DNA of 64,000 nt from Gonapodya prolifera JEL478 (lineage: Eukaryota; Monoblepharomycota; Monoblepharidomycetes; Monoblepharidales; Gonapodyaceae). Location of the stretch: contig KQ965749.1 of assembly GCA_001574975.1 (NCBI GenBank), positions 4,082 to 68,081 on the forward strand, read 5' to 3'. The position numbers and the translations under genes are program-made. Numbering within the stretch: the first letter of the stretch is position 1; the number at the start of each line of letters is the position of its first letter. Positions 24,230 through 37,289 of this stretch are shown here, in pieces. Under the pieces are notes generated by a model. That model saw only the letters and a program-made list of their open reading frames with translations, made no database searches and had not been told where the DNA came from.

Positions 24230-26240
24230 ATGCAGATTGGCAGCTGGTTCGCGACGCCAGAGTTAGCTGCAGTGGGAGACAGAGTAAAGAGCACGTGGAG
24301 TAAGGTGGCCGAGCAGGTGGCAAGTGTATCCAAGGTGGGGGAATATACTCTACTTGGGAGAGTTGGAATAAGCAACGCCATCACCCACCGCTCCAGATCG
24401 TGGAAAAGGAGATCGAAGACGAGCTCAAGTCAAGCAAGCAGGCCGTTCCCGCGCCAGCTGAAACTCCAGAAACAGCGCAAGTACAACTGCCATGGGACCA
24501 CATCGAACCTGCAATGCGGGACCCGCTCAAACGACAGGTCCTACTTCTCTCTCAGGTGAATCTGCGAGCAGTCCGACCGGAGCAGCAACGCGAGCGGAGA
24601 GAGGACTCCGAGGCCTAAGCGCGATAGCGCTTACCGAGGACCGAGCGAAGCGAGGCTGTCCGCCGGAGGCGAATGGTCTGTGCGCGAAGCGCGAATGACA
24701 CACCACGGAGCGCGAAAGTCCCACGTGGAGCGTATTCCTCTGCCGGAGGCGAATACCTGTGTGAAGCGGATATTCCCGTTCTAACCAGAGCAACTTGGCA
24801 ACTTGTAGGAACAACGAAACTTCACAATCGACCCACACACCGCCGAGAACGACGCCCCCTTTGACATGTCCGCGCACTGGCCACTTGCCAGGGCGATGCT
24901 GGTGCAGGACCCGACGCTGTCAGAGCTCAGATTCCAGTTGGTTCCCAAAGTCGTCAAGGAGGAAGTCTTTTGGAGAAACTACTTTTACAGAGTTGGGTAA
25001 GTTCAATTCTTCTGCCACACTTTTTCGCACTTGGTGCTGATGTTCGCCTTGAATGTATCGATTGGTCTGGGTTTCGTGGGACGTTGGGACATTGGATATG
25101 GTTGGATGGTGTATATTGGGTGTCATGGGACGTCGGGGCATTGTATTGTGTCACATCTGTTGTCATTGGACGTTGGGTATTGGGTATCGGATGTGTATAT
25201 TGGGTTTCATGGGACATTGGCATACGTCGGGGCATTGGTACATGTGTCACGCCTTGTGTCACGCCTGGTGTCACTGGACATTGGAAACGTGTCACGCCTG
25301 GTGTCATTGCACGTTGGGTATGGGCCTCGGATGCTGGATTGGTCATTGATCCTTTGTCTTGTGTCATGTGGCATGAATACGTGGACATTTCGCACCAAAC
25401 CACCTCCCCAGCTTGATCCAGCAAGCCCTTGCCGAACCATACCAACCAACTCGCCATCGTCGTGGACTGTCCAACCCCGCTCCTGCTCCTGTTCCCTCCT
25501 CATTACCCGCCGCTTCCTCCTCTCCTTCCCCTACCGTCCCTTCCACCACCACCAACCCCGCCATTCCTCCCTCCTCAACAACCACCCCGTCTTTCCCCCT
25601 CCGCATCCAAACCGTTACCCCATACGACAAATCTCCAGCGACCTCCAAATCCCCCGCACCTCCACCGGTAGACCACATCACGGCCGCGATCGAGTCGGCG
25701 CTCAGCGGGGAAGGGTGGGATGATGAGTTGGATCGGGAGTTGGAGGTGGGCGTGGGGGAGGATGATGGTGAGTTGAATGGCCCGGGGTGTACTGAGGGGG
25801 ATTGGTGGGGTGTGGAGGGAGAAGAGGAGGAGCGAAAGGATGGGTGATGGGTGAAGGGTGACCGAGTGGACAGGCCGGAGTGAGGGATGAACTTGATGAA
25901 CACGTTTGAGAGTGGCGGGGATGTGCTGTGGAGCTTGTGGGCCGACCTGAATCTGATTCATGATCAAGCCGCAAGGAAGAAGTCGGAGTTGGCAAGTTGG
26001 GGAGCGAGAGATCATCAGAGCGGCGGAGCCCAGAGGGTTGGGCAGGCATGGCGCACTTGGACGGACCTGAATCTGGAGTAAAACGTGGGAAGAGCCAGGA
26101 GGGACCGCCCGTGTCTCTGCACTTCCCGACGTAGCGCTCATCCCTTCCATTACCGCCTACCTCCCCCCTCAGTGAAACTGCACGACGGGTGGGAAGACGA
26201 GCTCAAGCAGATGCTCGAGCAGGAGCAGCCGTCCACATAA
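24230..26240 (+). CDS. BSD-domain protein
   Basis: A BSD-domain protein of the BSDC1/Dos2 type; the cellular role is not established. The start is MQIGSWFATPELAAVGDRVK at 24230, with no better ATG in frame. Exons join to VASVSKIVEKEIEDELKSSK and PLKRQVLLLSQ. After a 255-nt intron rich in repeat units (24556-24810) comes the BSD domain: HTAENDAPFDMSAHWPLARA, LSELRFQLVPKVVKEEVFW and RNYFYRVG (about 24880-24999). An intron of about 410 nt with a decayed tandem repeat follows, then LIQQALAEPYQPT, a Ser/Pro-rich linker, and GEGWDDELDREL. A last intron of 405 nt (25768-26172, GTGAGT donor, CTCAG acceptor) leads to KLHDGWEDELKQMLEQEQ and TAA at 26238-26240. All three long introns exceed the local norm. 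Confidence 0.85.
24610..24678 (+). repeat. Intronic repeat unit in BSD gene (introner-like family)
   Basis: In the 24556-24810 intron the unit reads GAGGCCTAAGCGCGATAGCG, then CTTACCGAGG, then a 17-base insertion, then CCGCCGGAGGCGAATGGTC. TAAGCGC pairs with GCGCTTA around a GATA loop. Two partial copies of the second half (around 24678-24705 and 24740-24780, GCCGGAGGCGAATACC) follow in the same intron. Sense orientation. Confidence 0.82.
25050..25345 (+). repeat. Decayed tandem repeat (minisatellite) inside a BSD-gene intron
   Basis: Recurring phrases built from GTATATTGGGTGTCATGGGA, CGTCGGGGCATTG and TGTCACGCCTGGTGTCA, each seen two or three times with small differences. The whole stretch lies between the BSD-domain exon and the next exon at about 25410, so it is removed by splicing. 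Confidence 0.6.
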
Positions 26241-27069
26241 CGACCGCCCGGGGGTGCCGGAACTCCTCGTCCGACGACCGGACGGCCGCACTGCCGCACG
26301 ACAGCACGGCAGCACAGCTCATCAAACCTCGTTCGCAACCAGTATATTAGAATCCGACACAGTGAAGTTGTACATGGACAATAGCCATGCGCGTTTGATC
26401 TCGTGCGCTGATTTTCGGGCCAAACTGTTTATAAACAGAGGAAATGCATAAATCAACGTTGCCAGCACCGCGTCCCCTTTTCTGTTTCGCTGATGCTCCA
26501 GGCTATTACAAGGTTGGCGGGTTTGTTGGGCGAGTAAACTGTGGCAGAACACCTCATACGATACGATGACAAACACTGTCTTTTACAATGTCTTACAACT
26601 TAGTGCCGCAGGATATGACACCTCCTTGTGTGGTGCCATTGTCATAGATTTGTAACTTCCGCAGTGCCGTCTGTGTGCTCTGTGGTTTCTTCGAGCATAT
26701 CTTTCTCACGCGATCATGTTGTAGCCACGACAACTACCGCCAAAGGGGATAATACGATGCCATCGAGACTGAGACAAAGCAAGAGTTGGACAAAATGAAC
26801 GACATGGTTGAAGGAGAGGCGGAGTTGAAAAAGCTACAATCGCAGCAATTTTGGAATGTACTTTGATGTTGCGTCTTTAAGTGAGAGGCCAATCGCTAGA
26901 GCCAGAGTTCAACACGTACGGATCCGGGCTCCGGCGTGATTGTACCGAAATTCACAAAATAGAATAATTGATAATAAAAGTAGAAATCAATCCATGAATA
27001 CGGCAACTCCCAGCCAAGCGGAGTTCTACACATTACTTCTTTTAAACACTGCGTTGCAAAAGTCGCTGA
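26241..27069. other. Spacer with one dispersed repeat
   Basis: No gene seen. It holds one copy of the roughly 60-bp downstream repeat (26328-26390), then AT-rich DNA up to the 3' end of the kinase-TPR gene. Confidence 0.5.
26328..26390 (+). repeat. Dispersed downstream repeat, copy 1
   Basis: Begins CTCGTTCGCAACCAGTATAT and continues with TTGTACATGGACAATAGCCA and TGC. It shares its order of blocks with copies at 31457 and 32186. It starts 88 bp after the BSD stop codon. Confidence 0.7.
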
Positions 27070-29650
27070 AAACGCTATCACTCCTAGACGTTGTAAAGAT
27101 GTTGATTTGCTGCCTCAGTTTCTGTGCCTGGTGTGCCATGGCAAGCGCATGCTGCGGCGCAAGCCTGTTTGGGTGATCCTCATCAAGCATGCGTTGTCGG
27201 ATTGCACAACATGCGCGAGCAGTTCAATTGTTTTGTCGAGCTCCCCTTGGTCTTGGTACGCCAAAGCAAGGTTGTGCTGCAACGTAAGCCGGGATGGATG
27301 GTCCTCGGCAAAGGGTGCGTTCTTGGATCTTGGTGGCAAGCTCCAGCACCGCAACTGCCTTACCCACCTCCCCTTGCGCCTGGTACGATTCGGGATGGGT
27401 GGTTTTCGGACAGAGTGCGTTCTCGAATTGCAGCAAATGGTTCAAGTCGGACAACAGCGTTGCCCATCTCTCCATGCTCTTGGTATGCCAATGCAAGGTC
27501 ATTCTGCGACGTCAACCGGTCTGGGTGGTCGTCCGCCAGCGTGCGTTGACGGATCTCTACAACACTTCCAAAAGAGCGACAGCCATGGCAAGCCTTTGCT
27601 GTGACGCCAGGCTGTCTGGGTGGTCTTTAGCCTCAATATGGTCTCGGATTGCGACAACATGCTCCAGCAGTGCAAGTGCCAAAGGCACTTCCGCAAGGGC
27701 CTGGTATGCCATCGCAAGTGCGTGCTGCGATGCCAGCTTATCGGGGTGGTCCTCGGCCATTGTGCCTTCTTGGATAGTGACGACATGCTCCAGCAGCGCA
27801 ACTGCTTTTGCCACCTGGCCATGTTTTTCGTAAACAACAGCATGCTGCTCTTGTGAATCCAGCAAGTCTGGGTGGTCTTCAGCCAGAGTCTGTTCTCTGA
27901 TTGCCACAACTTGCTACGGAGCAAAACTGCCATGCTTTCCGTGGGCCTGGTATGCGGTCGCAAGGTTGTACTGCACCTTCAGACGATCTAGATGGTCAGG
28001 AGGAAGTGCACTTTCTTGAATGGCATTGGCTTGCTCCAGCAGATGGGCAGCTTTGCCAGCGTTTACAGCGACGCCGATGCCGTCCACGTACCAGTCTGCC
28101 AACCTGATTTGCGCATCAACATGTCCATTTGATGCGGCCCTCTCATACCACTCCGCGGCGTGCTCAAGAGATTTATCAAGGACACCAAGGCGATTGCAGT
28201 AGTACCACGCAAGACGCTCTTGTGCCGCCGGTCACCCATTAAAGCAGCCCTCTTGAACAATTGTGATGCTCTGTCGAGATCGCGAGTGTCTGCCGCCTCC
28301 CTGGCAAGGTCCACAAGAGCTGCAGCATTTAGTTCAGGGTTGATGTCAAGCATGGGGTGCGACGAGAGTGCGACGAGCTCAGGGCTAGCAAGCGACTCAA
28401 TCAACTAATTGAATGGCAACATTCACGGGAATTCAGAGGTGATCACTCACACCTTGACCGCAAGCATGGCTTTGATTTCCGAGAAGCTCGGACGCTGCTC
28501 CGGTTCCTGATGGCAGCATTGCTCCATAAGACCTCGGAGCAATTTGGCATGCCTGCTGGAGTTGGCTCCCACTCAAGAAGAGGACGCAGGCTACCTTTGC
28601 AAATGCATCGCCACACTATTTCAAGTTTTTCACGAGTCAACGTTGACATGAACTGTGGGTACAAGGTTTGAAGCGTCCACATCTACGATGGTGTTTTATC
28701 CAGTGATGTAAGGGCATCGGGCCATAGTTTCCGATTGCACTCACCGATAAGATGGTAATGCCAAAAGCATAGACGTCATCTTTGGTTGTTGTACCTTCTC
28801 CCAGAAGCCGCTGTGGCGACATGTACTTTGCCGTACCCGATCGCGACCCTGTGACCGTGATATTGTCTCTTTGTGGATCCAAAGTTTGAATCAGAGGCGT
28901 CAAATTGACGGCGCTATCAGCGGGTTCCTACACAATTTTCAAAGCATACCCAGTGCCTCATACATGGTAGATATTTGCTCGCACTGCAACATGTACTCGC
29001 CAACATTCCACGGTCCATCTTGGAGAACCCGAAGTCTGTCACGACACCACGCCCTGACGATCAACAAGTATGGTTTGAGCTCCGCGTGAACTACTTTGCG
29101 ATTGTGCAGGTAGTCCATTCCTTCGGCAGTGTCACGGAGCTGTGAGGTGGAGTACGAGTTGGACAAGAAATGCAGCACTTGAGTTCCGACCAGGCTTCGC
29201 ATTTCTCTGGGGACCGGGTGGGAATCGTCGGAGATAGCCACTCTGTGCCTCTGGTGATGATGCCAAAGAGGGGGAGAACTCTAGGCGAGGACATGTTGTA
29301 CCAGATTGTAGCCTCCCTGTTGAATTGCTATCCAAACAGGCGGAGCATTTGGTGCAAAAGTGAGTGTCGCAAATCGTCGACCGTTGCCAATCCCTTGCTG
29401 ATCAACTCACCTTTTAAATGTAGCCTTCCCTGAACCGTACTGTTTTCACAGCGACATCAATCTGGCCCTGCCAGATTCCACGCACAACGGTACCGACACC
29501 GCCCCCACCCAGCTTCTCGTCTGTGCGTTGGACTTCCGACTCTTGCACTTCCCAACGTTTCCATTGACCTGGGAGTTCCTCGCGGTCAATTTCCATTGGG
29601 ACGGCGCAGCACGATCGCGAAAAGGGTGGAGTTTCGGAGACGCTCTTCAC
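27070..29650 (-). pseudogene. Protein kinase-Sel1-TPR gene, broken
   Basis: A TKL-like kinase fused to Sel1 and kinesin-light-chain-type TPR repeats. The start is at 29650 or MEIDREELPGQWKRWEV (29596). The kinase has the glycine loop GGGGVGTVVRGIWQGQ, the lysine VAVKTV, LRDTAEGMDYLHNRKVVHAE (HAEL-KP catalytic-loop variant, about 29090), DFGFSKM, and SGTAKYMSPQRLLGEGTTTK (about 28810) with DDVYAFGI. Sel1-like repeats (ASQLFKRAALMGD) and 42-residue TPRs (AEDHPDKLASQHALAMAYQA) follow. The frame changes several times in both kinase and TPR parts where no intron fits. Examples are a one-base loss in the TPR at about 27560 (ALLE then VVEIRQRTLADDHPD in another frame), others at about 27395, 27320 and 27200, and one just before DFG. 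It is either a decaying gene or an uncorrected sequence. Confidence 0.7.
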
Positions 29651-29750
29651 CTAGACCGGCGCCTGGAGGGGAATGCAGTCAAACGTTGTTAGCTGGGAAC
29701 TGCGGCCGCGGTAAGGTTTCACCCAGCCAACAGACCCATCGCACCCAAAA
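29651..29750. promoter_or_regulatory. Divergent promoter spacer kinase-TPR / leucine aminopeptidase
   Basis: 100 bp between the outermost start codons, or 154 bp if the kinase starts at 29596. GC-rich, contains GCGGCCGC (29702-29709). Confidence 0.4.
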
Positions 29751-31411
29751 ATGCGACGGGTAGCTCTTCTGGCCATACTCTCAGTCTTCTTTTTTGCCAC
29801 TGTGAAGTCATGGCCCACCACCCATCCTTCGCTGCTCGACCTCTCGGACAGTTCAGCCGACGATCGAGAGCTGATTGCCCAGCCCCCCGTTTGGGTTGAG
29901 CCATGGGGCCCCCGTCTCATTCAGCTTGAGGATGGCGCTGCTCCAATTTCGATGACGGAAGAGGAGATTCTCGACCTTATTCGCGCCAAGCGCAAGTTGT
30001 GAGTATGCTTGTACAGTGAATCGAGTCCTTATACGACACGTTTAACCCAACTTCACCAGCATGGACGTCACACAGTGGCCGAGCGATATTGAAGTTTCGG
30101 TGTGGAAGTCGCCCTCTGGTATCAGCCCGGCTTCCAAAGACACTCCAAAACTTCGATACCAGCCGATTCTCAAAGGCGTATTCTCCAATATATCCGAGGA
30201 TGCGTGTCGAACTTTTTTGACAAAGTTTTCGTCCTTCCCAACTCGCTATTTCCGGTCTCAATCTGGAGTGGACTCTGCAAAGTGGTTGCTTTCGGAAATC
30301 ACGAAACTCGCCGACTCAACGATCGAACAAAGAATCCGTGAAGGTCACCGTCCGTACCATCGCGAACAGTTTCTCTCAGCCGAACATTGTTGCTAGGATT
30401 GAGAAAGCCCAGGACGAGGACAAAGGATCATCGACTGGAGCGACGCAACCAATTGTTGTTGTTTCAGCGCACCAGGATTCGATAAACCAGTGGTGAGTTC
30501 CTGACTGTGTATGAAACTCCTAAAATAATGCACTCATGGGCACGTCATTTCAAAAAGGAATCCATGGTTTGGTCGTGCACCGGGTGCAGACGATGATGGC
30601 TCCGGAAGCACCACGCTCCACGAAGCATTCTCAGTCTACACAAAGGCGGGATTGGTTCCCGAAATTCCTATTGAATTTCACTGGTACGCTGGTGAGGAGG
30701 GTGGACTCCTTGGGAGTCAAACTGTGGTGTCGGCTTACAAGAAGAAGGGTGTTGCTGTTCGCGGAGTGCTCCACATTGACATGGCGGGTTGGACAGGCGA
30801 AGCCAATGGGAAGAAGGAGGTCATTGGTATTGGACAAGTGAGTCTGGGTGTTGCGAAGTGGAATCGTCGGATTGAATCTTATACTATCCCTCTGTTCGTC
30901 AGGACTTTGTCGATCCAAGCTTGACAAAGTTCATGGAGTCTCTTGTGGTACGTCATCTTTTGATATAAAGACCTTCTAAGGGCATGCTGCGATATTCTCT
31001 TCTGCAATTCCTGGCGGAAGGATGAATACCTTACAATTCCGCACGTAACAACTGAATGTGGATACGCCTGCAGCGACCATGCAAGCTGGACGAAAGCGGG
31101 ATATCCGGTTGGTTGTCGTTTGCGATTGCCACCCACAATGCTTGTCAGAGGTCTCACCTATAATCAATGGTGATTACACCAGGCGGTGTTTCCATTTGAG
31201 TCAACCTTCAAGGATTCAAATCCGTATATCCACACTACAAAGGTATGTACTGGCCGGATAAGTTCTATCACATATCAACCCGGCAATAGAACTGATGGTT
31301 GTACAATCCAACCAGGACTCAATTGAGCAGATCTCATTTTCCCACATTGCTCAACATGTCCGCTTAGTGCTTTCTTTCCTGGTTGAGCTTGGTGGTCTCA
31401 CAGAGAGTTGA
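29751..31411 (+). CDS. LAP1: Secreted leucine aminopeptidase (M28E)
   Basis: A zinc aminopeptidase that removes N-terminal residues, preferably Leu, from peptides outside the cell. The start [20 protein letters not shown] at 29751 is a signal peptide. The propeptide-like part is followed by [19 protein letters not shown] (about 30245-30303). Then come the two-zinc ligands in family order: His in [12 protein letters not shown] (about 30450), Asp in GADDDGSGS (about 30587), the catalytic and ligand Glu pair in [13 protein letters not shown] (about 30685), Asp in [11 protein letters not shown] (about 30775), and His in [10 protein letters not shown] (about 31220-31240). Between them [18 protein letters not shown] carries the disulphide Cys pair. 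The C-terminus is [11 protein letters not shown] with TGA at 31409-31411. Six or so introns. All ligands are present, so it is probably active. Confidence 0.9.
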
Positions 31412-31456
31412 TGACCTCGTGGTGTATCGAAGATGCAATGGACCACTTCAATGACA

Positions 31457-31515
31457 CCTCGTTCGCAACTACTATTATTGACAAAGTATTTTGTACATTG
31501 ACAATAGTTCTGCGA
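31457..31515 (+). repeat. Dispersed downstream repeat, copy 2
   Basis: Begins CCTCGTTCGCAACTACTATT, then TTTGTACATTGACAATAGTT. It starts 45 bp after the aminopeptidase stop codon. Confidence 0.75.
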
Positions 31516-32185
31516 GGCTGATTCTATGCTGCGTGGGACTACGAGGTGGGGGAGGTTGGTGGCCCAATAAACGTTCTGGTTCAAGTTGAATGCCGCAGTC
31601 CTGAAATCATTCCTCATCCGCCATACTCACACCCTTAATCGATGGGAGGAATTAGATCGATCCAAACGCGGTTTTCCTTCAGCCAAAAAGTACAACCGGG
31701 TAGTTGAGTGACTGTGGGCTTTCGTTCGCAAAGTTGACAAGAGTATGTTGTGTATTACAGTAAAATGCAGAACATTGCAACTACGCGGCGATGTTCTGTA
31801 TCATCACAGTCTAAAACTTCATGTAAGACTAAAGGCACACGACAGAGGTTTGCAGAGCCGCTCACCAATGTTCGGGAATTACTATCTCACTGTGGCAAAA
31901 GAGCCGGCGTTAGATTCGATCGCTGGACAACCAGGATCGCTCCGCCTCCAAAACTTCTACCAAGGCCTAGCACATTTGGAAATCTTGCCTTTCGGAATTC
32001 GAGTTTCGCCATCGTCTGACTGTCGGAAACTGGAGGTGGAGACGATCATCCGGCAGAATTATGTCGCAATCTTCCGCCCCAGCACCGAAAGCACGCTTCA
32101 TAAGCAAACCGAAGCGAGTTTGGATGCCCCGGGCCCCGGGCCCGGCCTACGTCACGACAGCATATCACAACCTTCCTCTGACTCG

Positions 32186-32245
32186 CCTCGTTCGCAACCA
32201 GTATTATTGACAGAGTGATTTGTACATTGAGAATAGTCATGCAAG
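32186..32245 (+). repeat. Dispersed downstream repeat, copy 3
   Basis: Begins CCTCGTTCGCAACCAGTATT, then TTTGTACATTGAGAATAGTC and ATGC. It lies about 130 bp beyond the taxilin stop, in the opposite orientation to that gene. Confidence 0.75.
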
Positions 32246-32375
32246 TCGCCTGATACATTGTCGATTGCGGGAACCGCAGCAGCGGTGGGACGTTCGCTGG
32301 GGGACCCCTTCGCCCGTAATTCGAAGAGAAGTCTGCCTCGTGAGAAGTCAACGCGGAGGTCTTTCAGGCCTTATC

Positions 32376-33981
32376 CTAAGTCCGAGCAGTGTTCCGTTGC
32401 ATCTGCACGTCGGCCGGCCCGTCAGCTCGCATCACTTATACACACGCACACACATCAATCGACGTACCTGCTCCATCTCCTTCCTGACCAGATTGAAAGT
32501 TTCTGTAGCGACCGAGCCGATCAGAACACCGTGTTCCCCCACTTCGCACCCCGTGGCCTTCGTGACCCCCGCAATCGGGCACTCACCACTCCCCTTCCCC
32601 AACGCCTCCTCGACCGCCCTCCACCGTTCCACATACCCCTCCATCGCGGCCCTCCACTCCTCCTCCCGCGCGACATACGTTGCGACCTGGGCCTGCAACG
32701 CCGCGACCTTGAACTGTTCCTGCTCCGTAAGCCGACGCTGCTGGTCGAGTTTGACATGGACGAGCTGTGTCTCGACATCCTTGGTTTTGAGTATGGACTT
32801 GTAGTGGTGGTCAAGGGCTTGGTATTGGGTCAGGAAGGACTTGAAGCGGTCTTTGGCTCTGAGTTGGAAGGAGGAACAAAGAGGCGATGGATCAGTTCAG
32901 TGTCCATATGGTAGAGATTTCGGTTGACTCAGTGCATAGCGCTCTCACAACGGTCACATCACTTCCACCACAAGGACAGGTTCCTGTGCACAATAACCCC
33001 ACGTTTCTCCATACCCCGCCGAAAACACCACCGATCCGAACTCACTCTTCTGCATCCTCAGCCCGTCGCTTCTTATCATCCGTATCCTCCTCCATCCTGC
33101 TCTTGATCTCCCAAATCGTCGCCTCGAACTTTGACGAGAGCTCTTCCCTCTTCTGCTGCTCCGAGACAGCGAGTCGCTTAGATTCTTCCTTGATCCTCTT
33201 GTTCTCCTTTTGCAGCTCGCGACACACGGTCTCGATTTTTTGTTTCTGGGAGGTCAGTTTGGAGACTTCGGCTTTTGCTGTTGAGTGAATGGGCCGGAGA
33301 CAAAAAGGTGAAAACAATTCCGGTGAGCAGGAAGTGAAGGCATTGAATAGGGAGAGAACGTACCGGAGTCTTTGTCCTTGGCGGCTTGTTCCGATTTGCG
33401 CTTGATTTTGCCGAGTTCGCGTTCCAGGCGTTTATGTTCTTGGAACTGTTCCGGTGAACGATAACGAACAAAAAATCTTCAAAGCCATCTTCTACGACCA
33501 CCAGGACGTGGTTCCACGCACCAATTCCATGTATTTCTGCTGAATCACGTCGATCTTGTCGCCCTGAGTGTTCTGCGCGTTCACGAGCTCAGACAGCTCA
33601 GTTGTGGCTTTGCGGACTTGGGATGCTGCACTCCAGTGAGTGGTAGCGCAGTAGCACAAGTCCCCATGGGTTGAAATCACGGGGTGGACAAAAGAAGTTG
33701 AGAATCAGATACAAATGATCGGCAGCACCGCTCTCCGCAAACGCACCCAGCTCCTCCTCCTCCTCCTCGATCGACTTCTGCTCCGTCTGTAGCTCAGATA
33801 TCTTGGACTGTATCATCTGCGACAGTTCCTCTGGAGTTGGCTTCTGGGTCGGTTTCCGCGCGGCCTTTCCCTTCTGCTGCTGCGGGGGTGGGGCTTGAGC
33901 AGCTTGGCTCTTTGTTGCATTTGCACTGACTGGCTCCATCAGGACGTCGGCCGGTTGGGTGCGCGGTACTGGTTTCGACAT
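32376..33981 (-). CDS. Taxilin family coiled-coil protein
   Basis: Taxilins are long coiled-coil proteins that bind syntaxins and the nascent-chain complex and take part in vesicle traffic. The start MSKPVPRTQPADVLMEPVSA at 33981 precedes a Pro/Gln/Ala-rich N-terminus. Then come coiled-coil exons: ELSQMIQSKISELQTEQKSI, DKIDVIQQKYMELV, FQEHKRLERELGKIKRKSEQ, the taxilin signature VCRELQKENKRIKEESKRLA (about 33190-33240) with REELSSKFEATIWEIKSRME, and FKSFLTQYQALDHHYKSILK through EEEWRAAMEGYVERW (about 32640-32860). The last exons read ETFNLVRKEMEQ and, after a 74-nt intron, MQRNTART to TAG at 32376-32378. This is shorter at the C-terminus than animal taxilins, and the final exon is my least certain part. 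Confidence 0.85.
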
Positions 33982-34049
33982 GGTTGAAAGTGTGCTGCGG
34001 TTGTGGTTGGTTGTTCCATTTGAGTCAGTAATCGCAAGGGGGAGCATCG
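33982..34049. promoter_or_regulatory. Divergent promoter spacer taxilin / phosphatase inhibitor 2
   Basis: Only 68 bp between the start codons, the shortest pair in the window. Contains TGAGTCA (34021-34027), the exact palindromic core bound by Gcn4/AP-1 bZIP factors. Its use is inferred. Confidence 0.5.
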
Positions 34050-34912
34050 ATGGCGGCAAAGGGCATTCTGAAGAAGCAGCAGGACAGGAAAGATGCGGGG
34101 AGATTGCACTGGGACGAAGGTGTGCTCTCTGTTCTCATCCTCCCATCCAACTTGACCAGTCACAACTTAACCATCTTTCTTCCAACCCCAATCCGTGCAA
34201 CAAAGACAACCTCATGATAGCAGAGGCCACCCGCGGCGGGAAAATGACAATCACGGAGCCCAAAACCCCCTTCATTCGGTACGACTCGGCAACCAACATG
34301 ATTCTCGGCCATTCCGCTGCCGTGCCACCCTTGGAGCTCGAGAGGGCCATTGCGGATCAGGCCAGTGCGCGGGAGGATGGGGAAATGGACGATTTTAGTC
34401 TTGGTGCGGGGATGGACGCTGGGCGTGCTAACGTGGATGGTGATCGATTCGGAGGGAGACAAAGTGATCCAACGAACGTTGTGCCGCTTGATGCTGCGTT
34501 TCTTCTGGAGGCGCCAGTCGTGGGTATATCGGGACTCGGGCCTGGAGGTGCTTTTGGCTTGGGAGGAGCCAGCATGGAAGCACCTGGCCGAACATACCAA
34601 GATGTCGACCAGCAAGAAGAGGATCCGTGGGAAGACGACGATGAAGACGACAAGAACCCCGAAGACCTGGAGAAACAACACGAGTTCGAAGACCACCGCA
34701 AATCGCACTACAACATGCGCGAGGCCATGGTGCGGGCGAGGCATCTCATCGAGGAAGACGATGATGAGGATGATGGTGACGCTGGGAAGGCGGCATCAGA
34801 GAACAAGATGAACATTGTCGATGCTGATGATGATGAAGGGGAGGAGGACGAAGAGGACGAAGATTGGTCGGGTCCTGAACAGGTGGTGGTGAAACGATTT
34901 GTGGCAAAGTGA
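34050..34912 (+). CDS. GLC8: Protein phosphatase 1 inhibitor 2 (Glc8-like)
   Basis: A regulator of protein phosphatase 1 (inhibitor-2 family; Glc8 in yeast both inhibits and helps activate the enzyme). Exon 1 (34050-34119) reads MAAKGILKKQQDRKD with the KGILK motif and LHWDE. The 86-nt intron 34120-34205 joins DE to DNLMIAEATRGGKMTITEPK. TITEPKTPFIRYD (about 34250-34290) is the family's conserved EPKTP segment, whose Thr is the usual kinase target. The rest is long and acidic: DDDEDDKNPEDLEKQHEFED, then HYNMREAMVRARHLIEEDD (about 34700), matching the C-terminal HYNE-type helix, and an Asp/Glu-rich tail to the TGA at 34912. About 260 aa, longer than Glc8 because of the acidic tail. Confidence 0.88.
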
Positions 34913-35120
34913 TGACGAAAAGGACGTCGGCCTTCCACATACTGGCATCATGTCACATATTTAGGTAACGAACTCATTCAGTCAATACTTTCTCTGCTGG
35001 TCACACCGACAGTACCATTGGATTGGGTATAGTACAAAATACTCTCCATCACACTTCCAGCCATAGCCTCTCAACCCGCACTTCACGTCCAGTACCCTCA
35101 ACGCCCTCCAAGCCACACCT

Positions 35121-37289
<2,169 letters not shown>

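Larger units (their letters stand above)
31412..32375. other. Spacer with two dispersed repeats
   Basis: Convergent spacer between the aminopeptidase and taxilin genes. Two copies of the downstream repeat lie here (31457-31515, 32186-32245). The plus-strand frames around 31745-32218 show no family features and are not called. Confidence 0.5.

Noticed and set aside
25364-25903. Minus-strand open frame of 179 codons
   Set aside because: Antisense to a coding exon of the BSD gene; low-complexity Ser/Pro/Gly.
31745-32218. Plus-strand open frame of 157 codons downstream of the aminopeptidase
   Set aside because: No motif, poor composition, overlaps another frame of similar length, and lies between dispersed repeats.
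34160-34744. Minus-strand open frame of 194 codons
   Set aside because: Antisense to the acidic exon of phosphatase inhibitor 2, whose Asp/Glu codons read as Ser/Val/Phe on the other strand.
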